Of a DNA stretch of 36,634 bases, positions 16,523-24,737 are shown one piece after another; positions within the stretch are counted from its first letter, which is position 1, and every line of letters starts with the position of its first letter. Position numbers and translations under genes: made by a program. The notes beneath the pieces were generated by a model. The model did not search any database and was not told the origin of the DNA. It saw only the letters and a list, made by a program, of their open reading frames with translations. The DNA is from Plebeiibacterium sediminum (GTDB lineage: Bacteria > Bacteroidota > Bacteroidia > Bacteroidales > Marinilabiliaceae), in contig NZ_JAPDPJ010000060.1 in assembly GCF_026013605.1 (NCBI RefSeq), positions 1-36,634 on the forward strand, given 5' to 3'.

Positions 16523-18004
16523 TTATTTTTTATTTGGGCTTAATTGTGGAGTTACAGATTCATCTTTCTCAAAGTCATACATTGATTGAATCTTCATATT
16601 CAATAACTCTAATTTATAATCGATAATTGCATTAGTTAAGTCATTTTTACTCTGAGTCAGCTGATTTTGAACCAGATTCAAATCCATACTGGTTAAATCA
16701 CCATTCTGATATTTCTCTAAGTTGATTTCATAAGTTAGTTCAGCATTTTCAACTGTTTTTCTTGAAATCTCAATTTGTATCAAAAGGTTATTTAAACTTC
16801 TGTATACCTGGCGAATATTCAGTCTGATATCAATAATTTCATCATCGTAATTATTCTGACTCATTTCCAGACTTGCTTTGGCAGCCTTTAACTTTGCTTT
16901 CTTTTCGCCCCAGTCCCATAATGGTACGGTTAATCCAAAAGATATTCCCTGGCTGTTGGTTTGGTCTTGAAATACATTAGATAAGTCTTCATTTTGTCCA
17001 AATAAACCAAGTGAAACACTTAATTCTCCCTTAAATTCATTCTCTGCATTGGTTCTGATTAAAGCAAACTGACCTTCTTCAATATCAATTTCCCTTTGAC
17101 GTATTTCCATTCTGCTTTTTAGGCCATTATCGATAGCTGTTTTTAAATCAATATCCACCGGAAAAACAGAAATATCAGCCAATACCATAATTTCATCATC
17201 CAACGAAATTCCAAGCATCTGCTTAAAATTGTCCTTATTATTTTCAAATGTCACCTCTGCATTTTGCATGGATGATTTACTGGATAATAAATCCAATTCT
17301 GACTGATACAATTCCTCCCTGGCCACAAGTCCACCTTCTACTTTATTTTTAATGATTTCGTGACTTTTAATACGATTTTCGTATTCTTCCCTGGCTACAT
17401 GATATTGCATTTGAGATTGATAAACCCTGTAAAAGGCCTGTGTTACTGTGTTTTCAACACTTAGTAATTGCAATGCATAATTCAGTGAAGCATTTTCATA
17501 AGCCAGCTCCAATGATTTTAACTCCTGTTTGGTTCTGTTATAAGTAAATAATGGTTGATCCAATCGTAAACTCAAGCTATTGGTAAAACCATCAAAACCA
17601 GATGTACCCATGCTACTGGTACTGGTATTTTCTACATAACTAAAGGTATTATTTAACGAGATTTGACCGTCAGTTAACAAAATAGGCTGTGCAATACTAA
17701 GATTACCTAAACTGGTATAATCTTCAACTGTATACCACTGCGATAGCTGGCTGTTAAATTCTCTTGTTTTGGAATATTCCAATGGCGTAAAATTCAAACT
17801 GAAATTTGATTTTAAAGCAGCCCTTGAAGCTTTTAAATTTTGCTCACTCTGTTCTAGTGATAATCTTACTTCTTTCATTCTGGGACTGGATGTAAATGCA
17901 GTTTCCAGTGCTTGTTGCAATGATAAAACCTGCTGACTATTTACATATGTACTCAGGGGCACAAAAGAAAGTAATAGTAATAATCTTAAATTTTTAATAA
18001 ACAT
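16523..18004 (-). CDS. TolC-family outer membrane efflux protein
   Basis: Outer membrane channel subunit of the tripartite pump. 493 residues with a cleavable Sec signal (LRLLLLLSFVPLSTYVNSQ), then LSLQQALETAFTSSPRMKEVRLSLEQSEQN, the usual opening of an OEP repeat, long alpha-helical coiled coil segments, a strand region (SLRLDQPLFTYNRTK), and a second OEP repeat with ISFGLTVPLWDWGEKKAKLKA. Length and layout fit the family. No lipobox, unlike many OprM-type channels. Located 39 bases after the ABC/M1-like permease gene and 5 bases before the adaptor, so the ABC and RND halves of the locus share this channel by position. Confidence 0.94.
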   Translation of the reverse strand: MFIKNLRLLLLLSFVPLSTYVNSQQVLSLQQALETAFTSSPRMKEVRLSLEQSEQNLKASRAALKSNFSLNFTPLEYSKTREFNSQLSQWYTVEDYTSLGNLSIAQPILLTDGQISLNNTFSYVENTSTSSMGTSGFDGFTNSLSLRLDQPLFTYNRTKQELKSLELAYENASLNYALQLLSVENTVTQAFYRVYQSQMQYHVAREEYENRIKSHEIIKNKVEGGLVAREELYQSELDLLSSKSSMQNAEVTFENNKDNFKQMLGISLDDEIMVLADISVFPVDIDLKTAIDNGLKSRMEIRQREIDIEEGQFALIRTNAENEFKGELSVSLGLFGQNEDLSNVFQDQTNSQGISFGLTVPLWDWGEKKAKLKAAKASLEMSQNNYDDEIIDIRLNIRQVYRSLNNLLIQIEISRKTVENAELTYEINLEKYQNGDLTSMDLNLVQNQLTQSKNDLTNAIIDYKLELLNMKIQSMYDFEKDESVTPQLSPNKK

Positions 18005-18043
18005 TACGTTAAAGGATATTTGGAATTTATTTTTTATTTGATT

Positions 18044-21000
18044 TTATAATTTCACCCATTTAATAGCATCAGCTATAACTACTCTTCTTTCACTTTTGTC
18101 AGATAATTCAACGACAGCCTCACCATCTGAAAAATAAAACTCGCCCAATAGCGCCCACTCTTCAGAATCATTATCAATAGGCACTTCAATGTCTTCTACG
18201 CCATCATCATGGTAAACCGTATAGACCTGACTGCTATTATCTGTATTATTTCTTCCTCTCCGGCCAAATGACCCCATTCTTCTGGAAGGAATCATAGCAT
18301 ACACATTATATCGTCCGCTTTCTGGTAGTTGAGCAACAAACTTAGCTTTGGCATTTCCATCACCAGACTCCTTATATACAAATGACTTCGTATACTTACC
18401 AAAGTATGAACTATTTAAAACAGGCGTCCATCTATCTGCCGGGTTCCATGGGTACATGACTTTATACTCAAACTCACTCTCATCCACATTTTCTTCATTC
18501 CATTCAAGAATAAACTCCCTTAAAGTCTTTCTACCTTTCGTATTTATAACACTAAACCCTTCATCTTCATTATCTACCACAATCTCATTATCCCGATATG
18601 GTTTTACGGTATGATTCAATGGTTCAACACCCGAGAATGTTTCTAATCCTGCAGGAGCCTGAGTAAAGTCTGCCAACTGAATTCTAATATCCGAGGGAAC
18701 ATTCTCTGATAAATAGGTATGTAACGACATCATTCGAGGAGCATTATTTAAGATAATTCCAATCTTTACATTAGCTCCTTGCGGAATTAAATACAGATCT
18801 TCAAAAGAAGCTGACATTTGTCCACCCATTGGTGGTCCAGGAGGTACTCCACCAGGCCCTCTGCCTCTGTTGCCTCTTCCTCCGCCAAATACAGAAGCTT
18901 TGATTAATCCATCAGACTTACCATTATTGGCTACTTCAACACTTATAAAATAGCTCTTTCGATCTTCATTGGTAAATTCATAAACATCTGTATTTCCAAA
19001 AATGAAAGCTGGCAATGCCAGGTCTTTACCTTCAATATCATCATTTTCCTTTTCTACAACTTTACTGATGTCCTGTTCTGGTATTACCTCACCTCTGTTT
19101 TTACTTAACAAGCTATCAATAAAAACTCCAAAATGATCAACACCGACCTTTTGCTGAGCCTGGGCAAATTTTCTATTTCCAATGCTTAACATTAAATCAC
19201 CAATACTCACCATCAGGTTTTCTTCATCAGCTAATTCGTTTAACTTCTTTTTGTTCTTTTTTAAGAATAAAATGGACTTGTCATTTCCCGACATATCTCC
19301 AAATCTATTAAACGAACTATTGATTCTGGAAACCATATAAGACTCCAAACACATGTTTAAAAATGGCAAATCATCTTCATCAACTGCATAGGAGTAATTA
19401 TAGAACAAAGGAAACAGCGAATAGGGGCTCCAACTATTCATAGATCGCCCTACGTCGTTCCTGAACCCAAAGAATCCGCCACCATTAACTGGCTGACTAA
19501 AAGTGCTTCCAACAAGATTTACAAACAAATTTGTTTCCAGTTCTTTTGGAAGCAGCTCTTTGTTGTCTCTTTTAGCTCTATCCTTCTCTCTTTTGGCTGA
19601 ATTTGCCAGGTTAAACTGATAAATTCCAGTGCCGGCTTCAGGTACTAAAACCATTTCCGGCTGTGTATTTTCATTGGTCAATGACCAACCTCTGAAATAG
19701 CTTTTAAAATGAACAGGAACCTCTACAAAAGTTAATCGTTTGTATGGATAACTTAGGCCTAAATTTCGTTCATAATCCTTCTTTAAATTATCAATTAAAG
19801 AAGGTAAAGTATCTGTTAGATTTTCAAAGTACTTTTCAAAAAAAGCATTTTCTTCCTTTATACAGATACCAAATTTTATGGAATCAACATCAATACTTTT
19901 TGTAGCAAAATTGCCTCCTATAATACTTAATTTAGCATATTTAGAATCTCCTTTAAATACTTTCCAGCCGTTATCTTCAGTGGATTCTCCCTGAGTCAGA
20001 TAATCAAAGTTTGCTTTAGTTTTTACTTTTATGGTACTTGTAAAAAAGCTGTTCACTCTAAAGGCATTCCGCTCTGCCACAACCGGATACCAAAAACTCT
20101 CTTTTGTAAGTAATAAATAGTCATCTGAAACAAATAAATAATTCTTGGCTGCTATTAAAGGATCAAATCGATTCAGAGATGCTCTCTTTTCCTGATCAAT
20201 ATCAAAATATGCTAAATCGTCTTTGGGTGTTCCTTCAAAATTATACTGAATTGTAATGGTATCATTTTTAATGTCTTTAGCACTAAGTATTATTACATTT
20301 AACCGCCTCAATATATCTGTTTTATTCCCGTTGATAGTGAGGTTGGTAATATTCAATCCATTATTGAAGTAAAATTTCAACTCTTTTGGCCAATTATAAA
20401 ACCCACTGCTTTTACAAACCGTTAATTTCTGTAAGCCCTGCAGATTCGTTCCATTGTGAGTTAGCTCTATATTATAATCAATAACTTCATATCCGGCTTT
20501 TATGGGTAACTCCTTAACTAATTCCTTTAAAGCGGTAATATTCTTTTCTACCTTGTTTTGGGATATTATCCGATAACCAAATCCTCCTAATGCAATAATT
20601 AAAAATAGAAATGCGGGTATCAAAACTACTTTTTTACCCACTCTTGTTTGAGATAAACGAGGTAGTTTATACACTGTAAAAAATATAAAGCTAAGCCCTA
20701 ATATAAAATAGCCTCCTCTTAATAATATCAACTGACTAAGATTACCTAAACCAACATATGATGAATAGGCCATTGGTGTATACATTCCCAGAAAATCCCA
20801 GACGCCAAAATTATTTTCCTGCAGATAAAATAACTCAAAAGCAATATAACCCAGAACCAGAATAAATGTAATAGCCTGATTTTTGATGAATTGCATGATT
20901 AAAAATGAAAATCCCAATATAAATATCAACGTGGGTAAAGAGATGATTAACGGGTAAATTGCATATGTAATCAGACTAAAACCCGCATCGGGACTTATAT

Positions 21001-21400
21001 AATTTATGATAAAACTAAAGAAGAGCACCAATAAATTTAATCCTCCAAACACATATAATATTCCCAGCGTTTTTCCGATTACATATTGAAAATTAGACAT
21101 GTTTCTAACATAGATTACCTCTGTTGTATCTAATTTTTTATCCCTACTCAGAAAATCCGAGGAAAGAAAAACAGCAATAATAGACTGAACAATATTAAGG
21201 ATAAACAAATTCATGTATGGCAATCCGCCGGAAAGCATTCTGTTAGGCCAACCAGATTGACCTACTTCAGTAGCAGCTACAATATTAAAAAACAGAATAA
21301 CAAGTAATATGATAGCTGAGAAAATTCTAAAAAACCAACTTCTTAGTAAGGTTTTTACTTCAAATTTAGCAACAGTAAAAATAGGATTGTTCTGGCTCAT
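18044..21400 (-). CDS. ABC-2 permease fused to degenerate M1-like domain and golvesin-type C-terminus
   Basis: A 1118-residue protein. The first ~280 residues are an ABC-2 type permease of about six or seven spans, with a large loop carrying SSDFLSRDKKLDTTEVIY. The next stretch (about 295-800) has the beta-rich N-terminal organisation of M1 aminopeptidases (YEVIDYNIELTHNGTNLQG; FWYPVVAERN; SLTNENTQPEMVLVPEAG), as in Bacteroidota proteins annotated as ABC permease/M1 aminopeptidase. No HExxH zinc motif occurs anywhere, so it should not be a peptidase. A glycine-proline rich linker (FGGGRGNRGRGPGG) follows near residue 840. The last ~115 residues resemble a golvesin or xanthan lyase C-terminal domain (GRYNVYAMIP; WALLGEFYF; VVIADAIKWV). 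Its ATG overlaps the ATPase stop by 4 bases (ATGA), so the two are coupled. The M1-like and golvesin-like regions should face the periplasm. Confidence 0.82.
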   Translation of the reverse strand: MSQNNPIFTVAKFEVKTLLRSWFFRIFSAIILLVILFFNIVAATEVGQSGWPNRMLSGGLPYMNLFILNIVQSIIAVFLSSDFLSRDKKLDTTEVIYVRNMSNFQYVIGKTLGILYVFGGLNLLVLFFSFIINYISPDAGFSLITYAIYPLIISLPTLIFILGFSFLIMQFIKNQAITFILVLGYIAFELFYLQENNFGVWDFLGMYTPMAYSSYVGLGNLSQLILLRGGYFILGLSFIFFTVYKLPRLSQTRVGKKVVLIPAFLFLIIALGGFGYRIISQNKVEKNITALKELVKELPIKAGYEVIDYNIELTHNGTNLQGLQKLTVCKSSGFYNWPKELKFYFNNGLNITNLTINGNKTDILRRLNVIILSAKDIKNDTITIQYNFEGTPKDDLAYFDIDQEKRASLNRFDPLIAAKNYLFVSDDYLLLTKESFWYPVVAERNAFRVNSFFTSTIKVKTKANFDYLTQGESTEDNGWKVFKGDSKYAKLSIIGGNFATKSIDVDSIKFGICIKEENAFFEKYFENLTDTLPSLIDNLKKDYERNLGLSYPYKRLTFVEVPVHFKSYFRGWSLTNENTQPEMVLVPEAGTGIYQFNLANSAKREKDRAKRDNKELLPKELETNLFVNLVGSTFSQPVNGGGFFGFRNDVGRSMNSWSPYSLFPLFYNYSYAVDEDDLPFLNMCLESYMVSRINSSFNRFGDMSGNDKSILFLKKNKKKLNELADEENLMVSIGDLMLSIGNRKFAQAQQKVGVDHFGVFIDSLLSKNRGEVIPEQDISKVVEKENDDIEGKDLALPAFIFGNTDVYEFTNEDRKSYFISVEVANNGKSDGLIKASVFGGGRGNRGRGPGGVPPGPPMGGQMSASFEDLYLIPQGANVKIGIILNNAPRMMSLHTYLSENVPSDIRIQLADFTQAPAGLETFSGVEPLNHTVKPYRDNEIVVDNEDEGFSVINTKGRKTLREFILEWNEENVDESEFEYKVMYPWNPADRWTPVLNSSYFGKYTKSFVYKESGDGNAKAKFVAQLPESGRYNVYAMIPSRRMGSFGRRGRNNTDNSSQVYTVYHDDGVEDIEVPIDNDSEEWALLGEFYFSDGEAVVELSDKSERRVVIADAIKWVKL

Positions 21401-22290
21401 TGCTGATTAAACTTTTGAGATTCATACTCCATAAAATAAACATAAGCATGCTCCAGGTTTGGCTGGATTATTTCTCCACTAAAACCATTCTCAGATGGTG
21501 AAATCAATTCTACCTCATATCCGTTAGCCCCCGGAATTGTTGTAATTACCGGATACCTTTGCTTAATATCTTCTAAATCATCAAAACTAACCTGGGTTTT
21601 CCAGACTTTACCATCTGATAATTTAAGAAAATCATTAGGACTACCTGTAAATTGTATTTGCCCCTCATTTAAAAGAGCCATTTGATTACATGTACTTGAA
21701 ATATCTCCAACAATATGCGTGGACAATATTATAATAACGTCTTTCTGACTTAAGTCGGCTAATATATTTCTAAAACGAATCCGTTCTTCCGGATCCAACC
21801 CTGTTGTAGGCTCATCAACTATAACAATTTTCGGATCTCCAACAATGGCCTGGGCAATTCCAAGTCGTCGCTTCATACCCCCGGAAAGTTTGCCTGCATA
21901 ACGATTACGCACCTCAAACAATCCAACATCCTCAAGTAATCTTTCTACTTCATTTCTTCTTTGTCTCCGACTACTTATACCTGCAAGAGAGGCTGCATAA
22001 TCCAGAAACTCATACGTTTTAAGTTTAGCAAAAAACCTGAAATCCTGCGGTAAATAGCCCATCATTGCTCTGACTTGCTGGCGATTGTTGGCTAGCTCCA
22101 TTCCATTTACTTTAATCGATCCGTTTGTTGGTTCCAATAAAGTAACTAATATCTTCATTAGAGTTGATTTACCGGCACCATTAGGCCCAAGCAAACCAAA
22201 CATCCCTGAGTTTATAGTTAGGGAGACATTGTTTAATGCCTGATGTTTGTTTTTATAAACCTTATTAAGGTTTTGAATAGCAATGTCCAA
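21397..22290 (-). CDS. ABC transporter ATP-binding protein
   Basis: A cytoplasmic ATPase of 297 residues that should drive the overlapping ABC-2/M1-like permease. All motifs are present: KVYKNKHQALNNVSL leading to Walker A GLLGPNGAGKST, Q-loop GYLPQDF, signature KLSGGMKRR, Walker B IVIVDEPTTGLDP, and H-loop STHIVGDISS, followed by a C-terminal domain ending QPNLEHAYVYFME. The closest relative in the window is the ABC domain of the RND fusion; both share GLDP.ERIRFRN, STHI..DISS.CNQ and the LE.(A/S)Y C-terminal pattern. The reading frame has no ATG near its start. TTG at 22290 directly before the conserved DIAIQNLNKVY is the best start. A candidate promoter lies about 75 bases upstream. Confidence 0.95.
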   Translation of the reverse strand: MDIAIQNLNKVYKNKHQALNNVSLTINSGMFGLLGPNGAGKSTLMKILVTLLEPTNGSIKVNGMELANNRQQVRAMMGYLPQDFRFFAKLKTYEFLDYAASLAGISSRRQRRNEVERLLEDVGLFEVRNRYAGKLSGGMKRRLGIAQAIVGDPKIVIVDEPTTGLDPEERIRFRNILADLSQKDVIIILSTHIVGDISSTCNQMALLNEGQIQFTGSPNDFLKLSDGKVWKTQVSFDDLEDIKQRYPVITTIPGANGYEVELISPSENGFSGEIIQPNLEHAYVYFMEYESQKFNQQ

Positions 22291-22365
22291 TTTTATTAAA
22301 GATTTATATATTAAATAATTGATTCTCTAATTATTTATTCAAGAAGGTAGATAGAAAAGAAAAGA

Positions 22366-22396
22366 CAAAATTATAGTTGCCTATAATCCGTCTAAA
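22366..22396 (-). promoter_or_regulatory. Candidate internal promoter of the export genes
   Basis: On the minus strand TTTA (22393-22396) is followed after exactly 19 bases by TAATTTTG (22366-22373), which fits the Bacteroidota pattern TTTG-N19-TAnnTTTG with one mismatch. It would give a leader of about 65 bases before the ABC ATPase and would let the export genes be made independently of the sigma/Spy head. The rest of the 208-base gap (22291-22498) is AT-rich with no other feature seen. Confidence 0.45.
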
Positions 22397-22498
22397 AATA
22401 ATATTAAATTATAAAACAACCTATTAATTCAACATAATAAACGATGAAAACCCATCTTTATTATAAGACAGGTATATTCACGCGCATATATTTTAATA

Positions 22499-23071
22499 TT
22501 ATTCTATAATTTGTTTTTCAGCATCATCATCAAAATGCTTTCTTTCTCCTTCTTGCATACAGCTCTTGAAATGCTTTCCTCTATTCCCTTTATGCAAGCT
22601 CTGATTCATCATTTCTCTTCCCGCATCCATTCCTTGTTGTCGGCCTTTCAATCCTTTACCTTGAGGTTTAGCATCAAATAAAACCTTTTGTTCTTCAGTT
22701 AAGATATTCCTAACCTTTTGTTTATGATCAAAGTGTTTTTTTGCAATCTGAGTTTTCAAACCACCTATCTCTTCTATTAATTTATATACTTGTTTTTCAT
22801 TAATATCATTGCCAACTGACGCTGCCTGAAGCTGGGCATTTTTTATTTTTACTTCATTTTTTAGTGGGGTAAGTTCTTTTAAAAACTCAACCCTAAATGT
22901 CTTCATCTGATCTTTCTGATCTTCAGTTAAGTTCAACCCTTGATGATGTCTATCTCCCTCTATTTCAGCCATTCTATTTCTTTCTGGCATTTGACACCAT
23001 GCTGTTGCTGATAATGACACCATTATTACGGTGAACAATACCATCTTTTTCAAATAATTTGCTTTTCTCAT
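22499..23071 (-). CDS. Secreted Spy/CpxP-like LTXXQ protein
   Basis: A 190-residue periplasmic protein with a cleavable signal peptide (MVLFTVIMVSLSATAWCQ) and two Spy/CpxP LTXXQ-type motifs (LNLTEDQKDQM and ILTEEQKVLFD) in a helical body. In known members this fold acts as a periplasmic chaperone or as a stress or metal sensor. An HH pair lies just before the first motif, and the C-terminal tail is rich in Met, His and one Cys (REMMNQSLHKG, GKHFKSCMQEGERKHFDDD), which suggests metal binding, though this is inference. A fair ribosome site (AAGAAGG) lies 5 bases before the ATG. It sits between the membrane-anchored Spy-like protein and the ABC genes, with 160- and 208-base gaps on either side. 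Confidence 0.82.
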   Translation of the reverse strand: MRKANYLKKMVLFTVIMVSLSATAWCQMPERNRMAEIEGDRHHQGLNLTEDQKDQMKTFRVEFLKELTPLKNEVKIKNAQLQAASVGNDINEKQVYKLIEEIGGLKTQIAKKHFDHKQKVRNILTEEQKVLFDAKPQGKGLKGRQQGMDAGREMMNQSLHKGNRGKHFKSCMQEGERKHFDDDAEKQIIE

Positions 23072-23098
23072 TTCTACCTTCTTTAAATATTCTACCTA

Positions 23099-23209
23099 TT
23101 GTTGTTGTACATTCTAATAACAATTAGATGTAACTTTCTCATTTTAAAAACCTGCAGCTTTTAATTATATTAATTTTTAAGTACTTACATTTTGTTGTTG
23201 TTGTATTCT
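23099..23209. repeat. Direct repeat (TTGTTGTTGTA-ATTCT) upstream of the secreted Spy-like gene
   Basis: The 160-base spacer 23072-23231 contains TTGTTGTTGTACATTCT (23099-23115) and TTGTTGTTGTTGTATTCT (23192-23209), about 93 bases apart. Read with the genes they are AGAATGTACAACAACAA and AGAATACAACAACAACAA. They could be binding sites, or just a slipped low-complexity stretch. Confidence 0.3.
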
Positions 23210-23231
23210 CAGCCAAGAGCAATAACAGATC

Positions 23232-23705
23232 CTATCGATCTCTTCTTCTGTGCGACCATCTATTAAAGCGGTTCATCATTCTTTTTTGCACGGTATCAAA
23301 CTTTGCCTTTTGTTCTTCGTCACAAACTTCTCTAAGGCTTTTAAAGTGCATAAAAGTTTCTTTTTCCAGAAGGGTCTTTCTTGTTCCCATTTCTTCAAAT
23401 AAAGAATCATTAATATCTTGTTCTTCATTTGACAAATGCCTTCTGATATCATCTAATTCTTTGTTGATCTTAAATACTTTATCAAAATACTCCTTTCTTA
23501 AAGTCTCAAATTGCTTTTTTTGATCTTCCGACAAATCCAGCTCCTCATATAAACGATTTGCGCCATCGTTTTTTCGCTTATCATTTTCTATTTCTTCCTT
23601 ATCATGCATTGGTGGCATAGGAGGTTTTTCCCACCATAAACGCCATGAAAAAACATTTAAAACGATTAAAAGAACTATTATAATATGATAATATTTTTTA
23701 TCCAT
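23232..23705 (-). CDS. Membrane-anchored Spy/CnrX-like periplasmic sensor candidate
   Basis: 157 residues: an N-terminal membrane span (YYHIIIVLLIVLNVFSWRLWW) without a clear cleavage site, a short Pro/Met segment (PPMPPMHD), then a helical domain with LTXXQ-like motifs (LDLSEDQKKQFETLRKEY and CDEEQKAKFD) and a strongly basic end (RFNRWSHRRRDR). Anchored proteins of this fold next to an ECF sigma and a small anti-sigma are known in cnr-type metal operons, where CnrX senses the metal in the periplasm and signals through the anti-sigma. His and Met residues (PPMHD, ETFMHF) and one Cys are possible ligands. It is 41 bases after the putative anti-sigma gene. The sensing role is inferred from family and position. 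Confidence 0.8.
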   Translation of the reverse strand: MDKKYYHIIIVLLIVLNVFSWRLWWEKPPMPPMHDKEEIENDKRKNDGANRLYEELDLSEDQKKQFETLRKEYFDKVFKINKELDDIRRHLSNEEQDINDSLFEEMGTRKTLLEKETFMHFKSLREVCDEEQKAKFDTVQKRMMNRFNRWSHRRRDR

Positions 23706-23746
23706 CTGCTAAATTTTATTTTCAACATTTAAAAGAAACACCTCTT

Positions 23747-24082
23747 TTATTCTACGCTATGTGATATTAAATCTTCATTTAATATAAAATCATTTGATGC
23801 ATACACATAATCCGTAGCAACCAATTCTATATCGGTACTTTCAGTAGTATCCTGAGATTCTCTGTTACCGAAAAAATAGAAATTCACTACATTAACCAAC
23901 AACAGTAAAATAAATGCTGGCTTTAGAATATATGCTGAAAAACTAAACACATTTTTATCTTCCAACTGTTCTATTTTACCCATAACACGGGTAGTAAAAA
24001 AAGGACTAGCTTCAATCTTTTCTGTATGAGCTCCACTTTGAAGAATACGATTGATTTCATTATTTATAATATCTTTTTTCAT
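23747..24082 (-). CDS. Small single-span protein, putative anti-sigma factor
   Basis: 111 residues with a cytoplasmic N-terminal part (about 1-45, with SPFFTTRVMGKIEQLE), one membrane span (AYILKPAFILLLLVNVVNFYF) and a short acidic periplasmic tail (RESQDTTESTDIELVATDY). It follows the ECF sigma gene by 70 bases, which together with this topology suggests an anti-sigma factor, as CnrY is in cnr operons. There is no zinc-binding HxxxCxxC motif, so it is not a ZAS-type anti-sigma. I set the start at the ATG at 24082: it is preceded by AGGAAGGAGATAAT, an unusually good Shine-Dalgarno for this organism. The longer frame starts only by a non-ATG codon. Confidence 0.72.
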   Translation of the reverse strand: MKKDIINNEINRILQSGAHTEKIEASPFFTTRVMGKIEQLEDKNVFSFSAYILKPAFILLLLVNVVNFYFFGNRESQDTTESTDIELVATDYVYASNDFILNEDLISHSVE

Positions 24083-24152
24083 ATTATCTCCTTCCTTTTT
24101 TCTTATTCTCATTATTATAGACGTCAACCATTTATTTTCCCTTCGCAAAAAG

Positions 24153-24737
24153 TTATAAAAATTCTTTTATTCTTTTTTCTAAAATCTGCTTCAACTTCTT
24201 TTTTGCCCTGATAACCAAAGATTCAACACTTTTTACAGTAGTTTCCAGAATATCTGCTGTTGTTTTTTGATCAAGCCCTTCTATTTGGGTTAACACATAA
24301 GCTTCTTTCTGTTTCGACGATAATTTTTCCAGAGCATCATAAAGCAGCTCTTTTCTTTGTTGTTGAATTATTCTCTCATCTGCTTGTTCACTTCCTGGCA
24401 CTCCCCATTCTTGAATATTTTGATGATCTTCTAAGTAGCTTATTTTTCCATGCCCGCGCTTAACCCTCTTTTTACTTCTAATAAAATCAATTGATTTATT
24501 TGAGGCAATTCTGTATATCCAAGTAGATAATGAAGACTGTTTTTTAAACTTCTTTATAGTTTTATACAGCTCAATAAATGTTTCCTGAGCAATATCTTCT
24601 GCGTCATCTGTGTTATTAACATACGAATAGCAAAGATTAACCACCTTATTTTTAAAGGTATTTACAACATTTTCAAATGCAGCATAATTTCCCTCTAACA
24701 AGCTATCAATATCTATTTTTTCTTCTAACTGAATCAC
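24153..24737 (-). CDS. ECF sigma-70 factor heading the export locus
   Basis: RNA polymerase sigma factor of the ECF group, about 194 residues. Region 2 is clear (YSYVNNTDDAEDIAQETFIELYKTI, then STWIYRIASNKSIDFIRSKKR), and region 4 carries LSSKQKEAYVLTQIEGLDQKTTADILETTVKSVESLVIRAKKKL. The frame contains no Met codon in its whole plausible length, so the start must be non-ATG. I chose GTG at 24737 (VIQLEEKIDID), because the upstream TTG at 24776 would add a non-conserved peptide and would lie above TATCTTTA (24757-24764), a near match to a -7 element. Followed by the putative anti-sigma and two Spy-like genes. It probably controls its own operon and the exporter. Confidence 0.9.
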   Translation of the reverse strand: MIQLEEKIDIDSLLEGNYAAFENVVNTFKNKVVNLCYSYVNNTDDAEDIAQETFIELYKTIKKFKKQSSLSTWIYRIASNKSIDFIRSKKRVKRGHGKISYLEDHQNIQEWGVPGSEQADERIIQQQRKELLYDALEKLSSKQKEAYVLTQIEGLDQKTTADILETTVKSVESLVIRAKKKLKQILEKRIKEFL

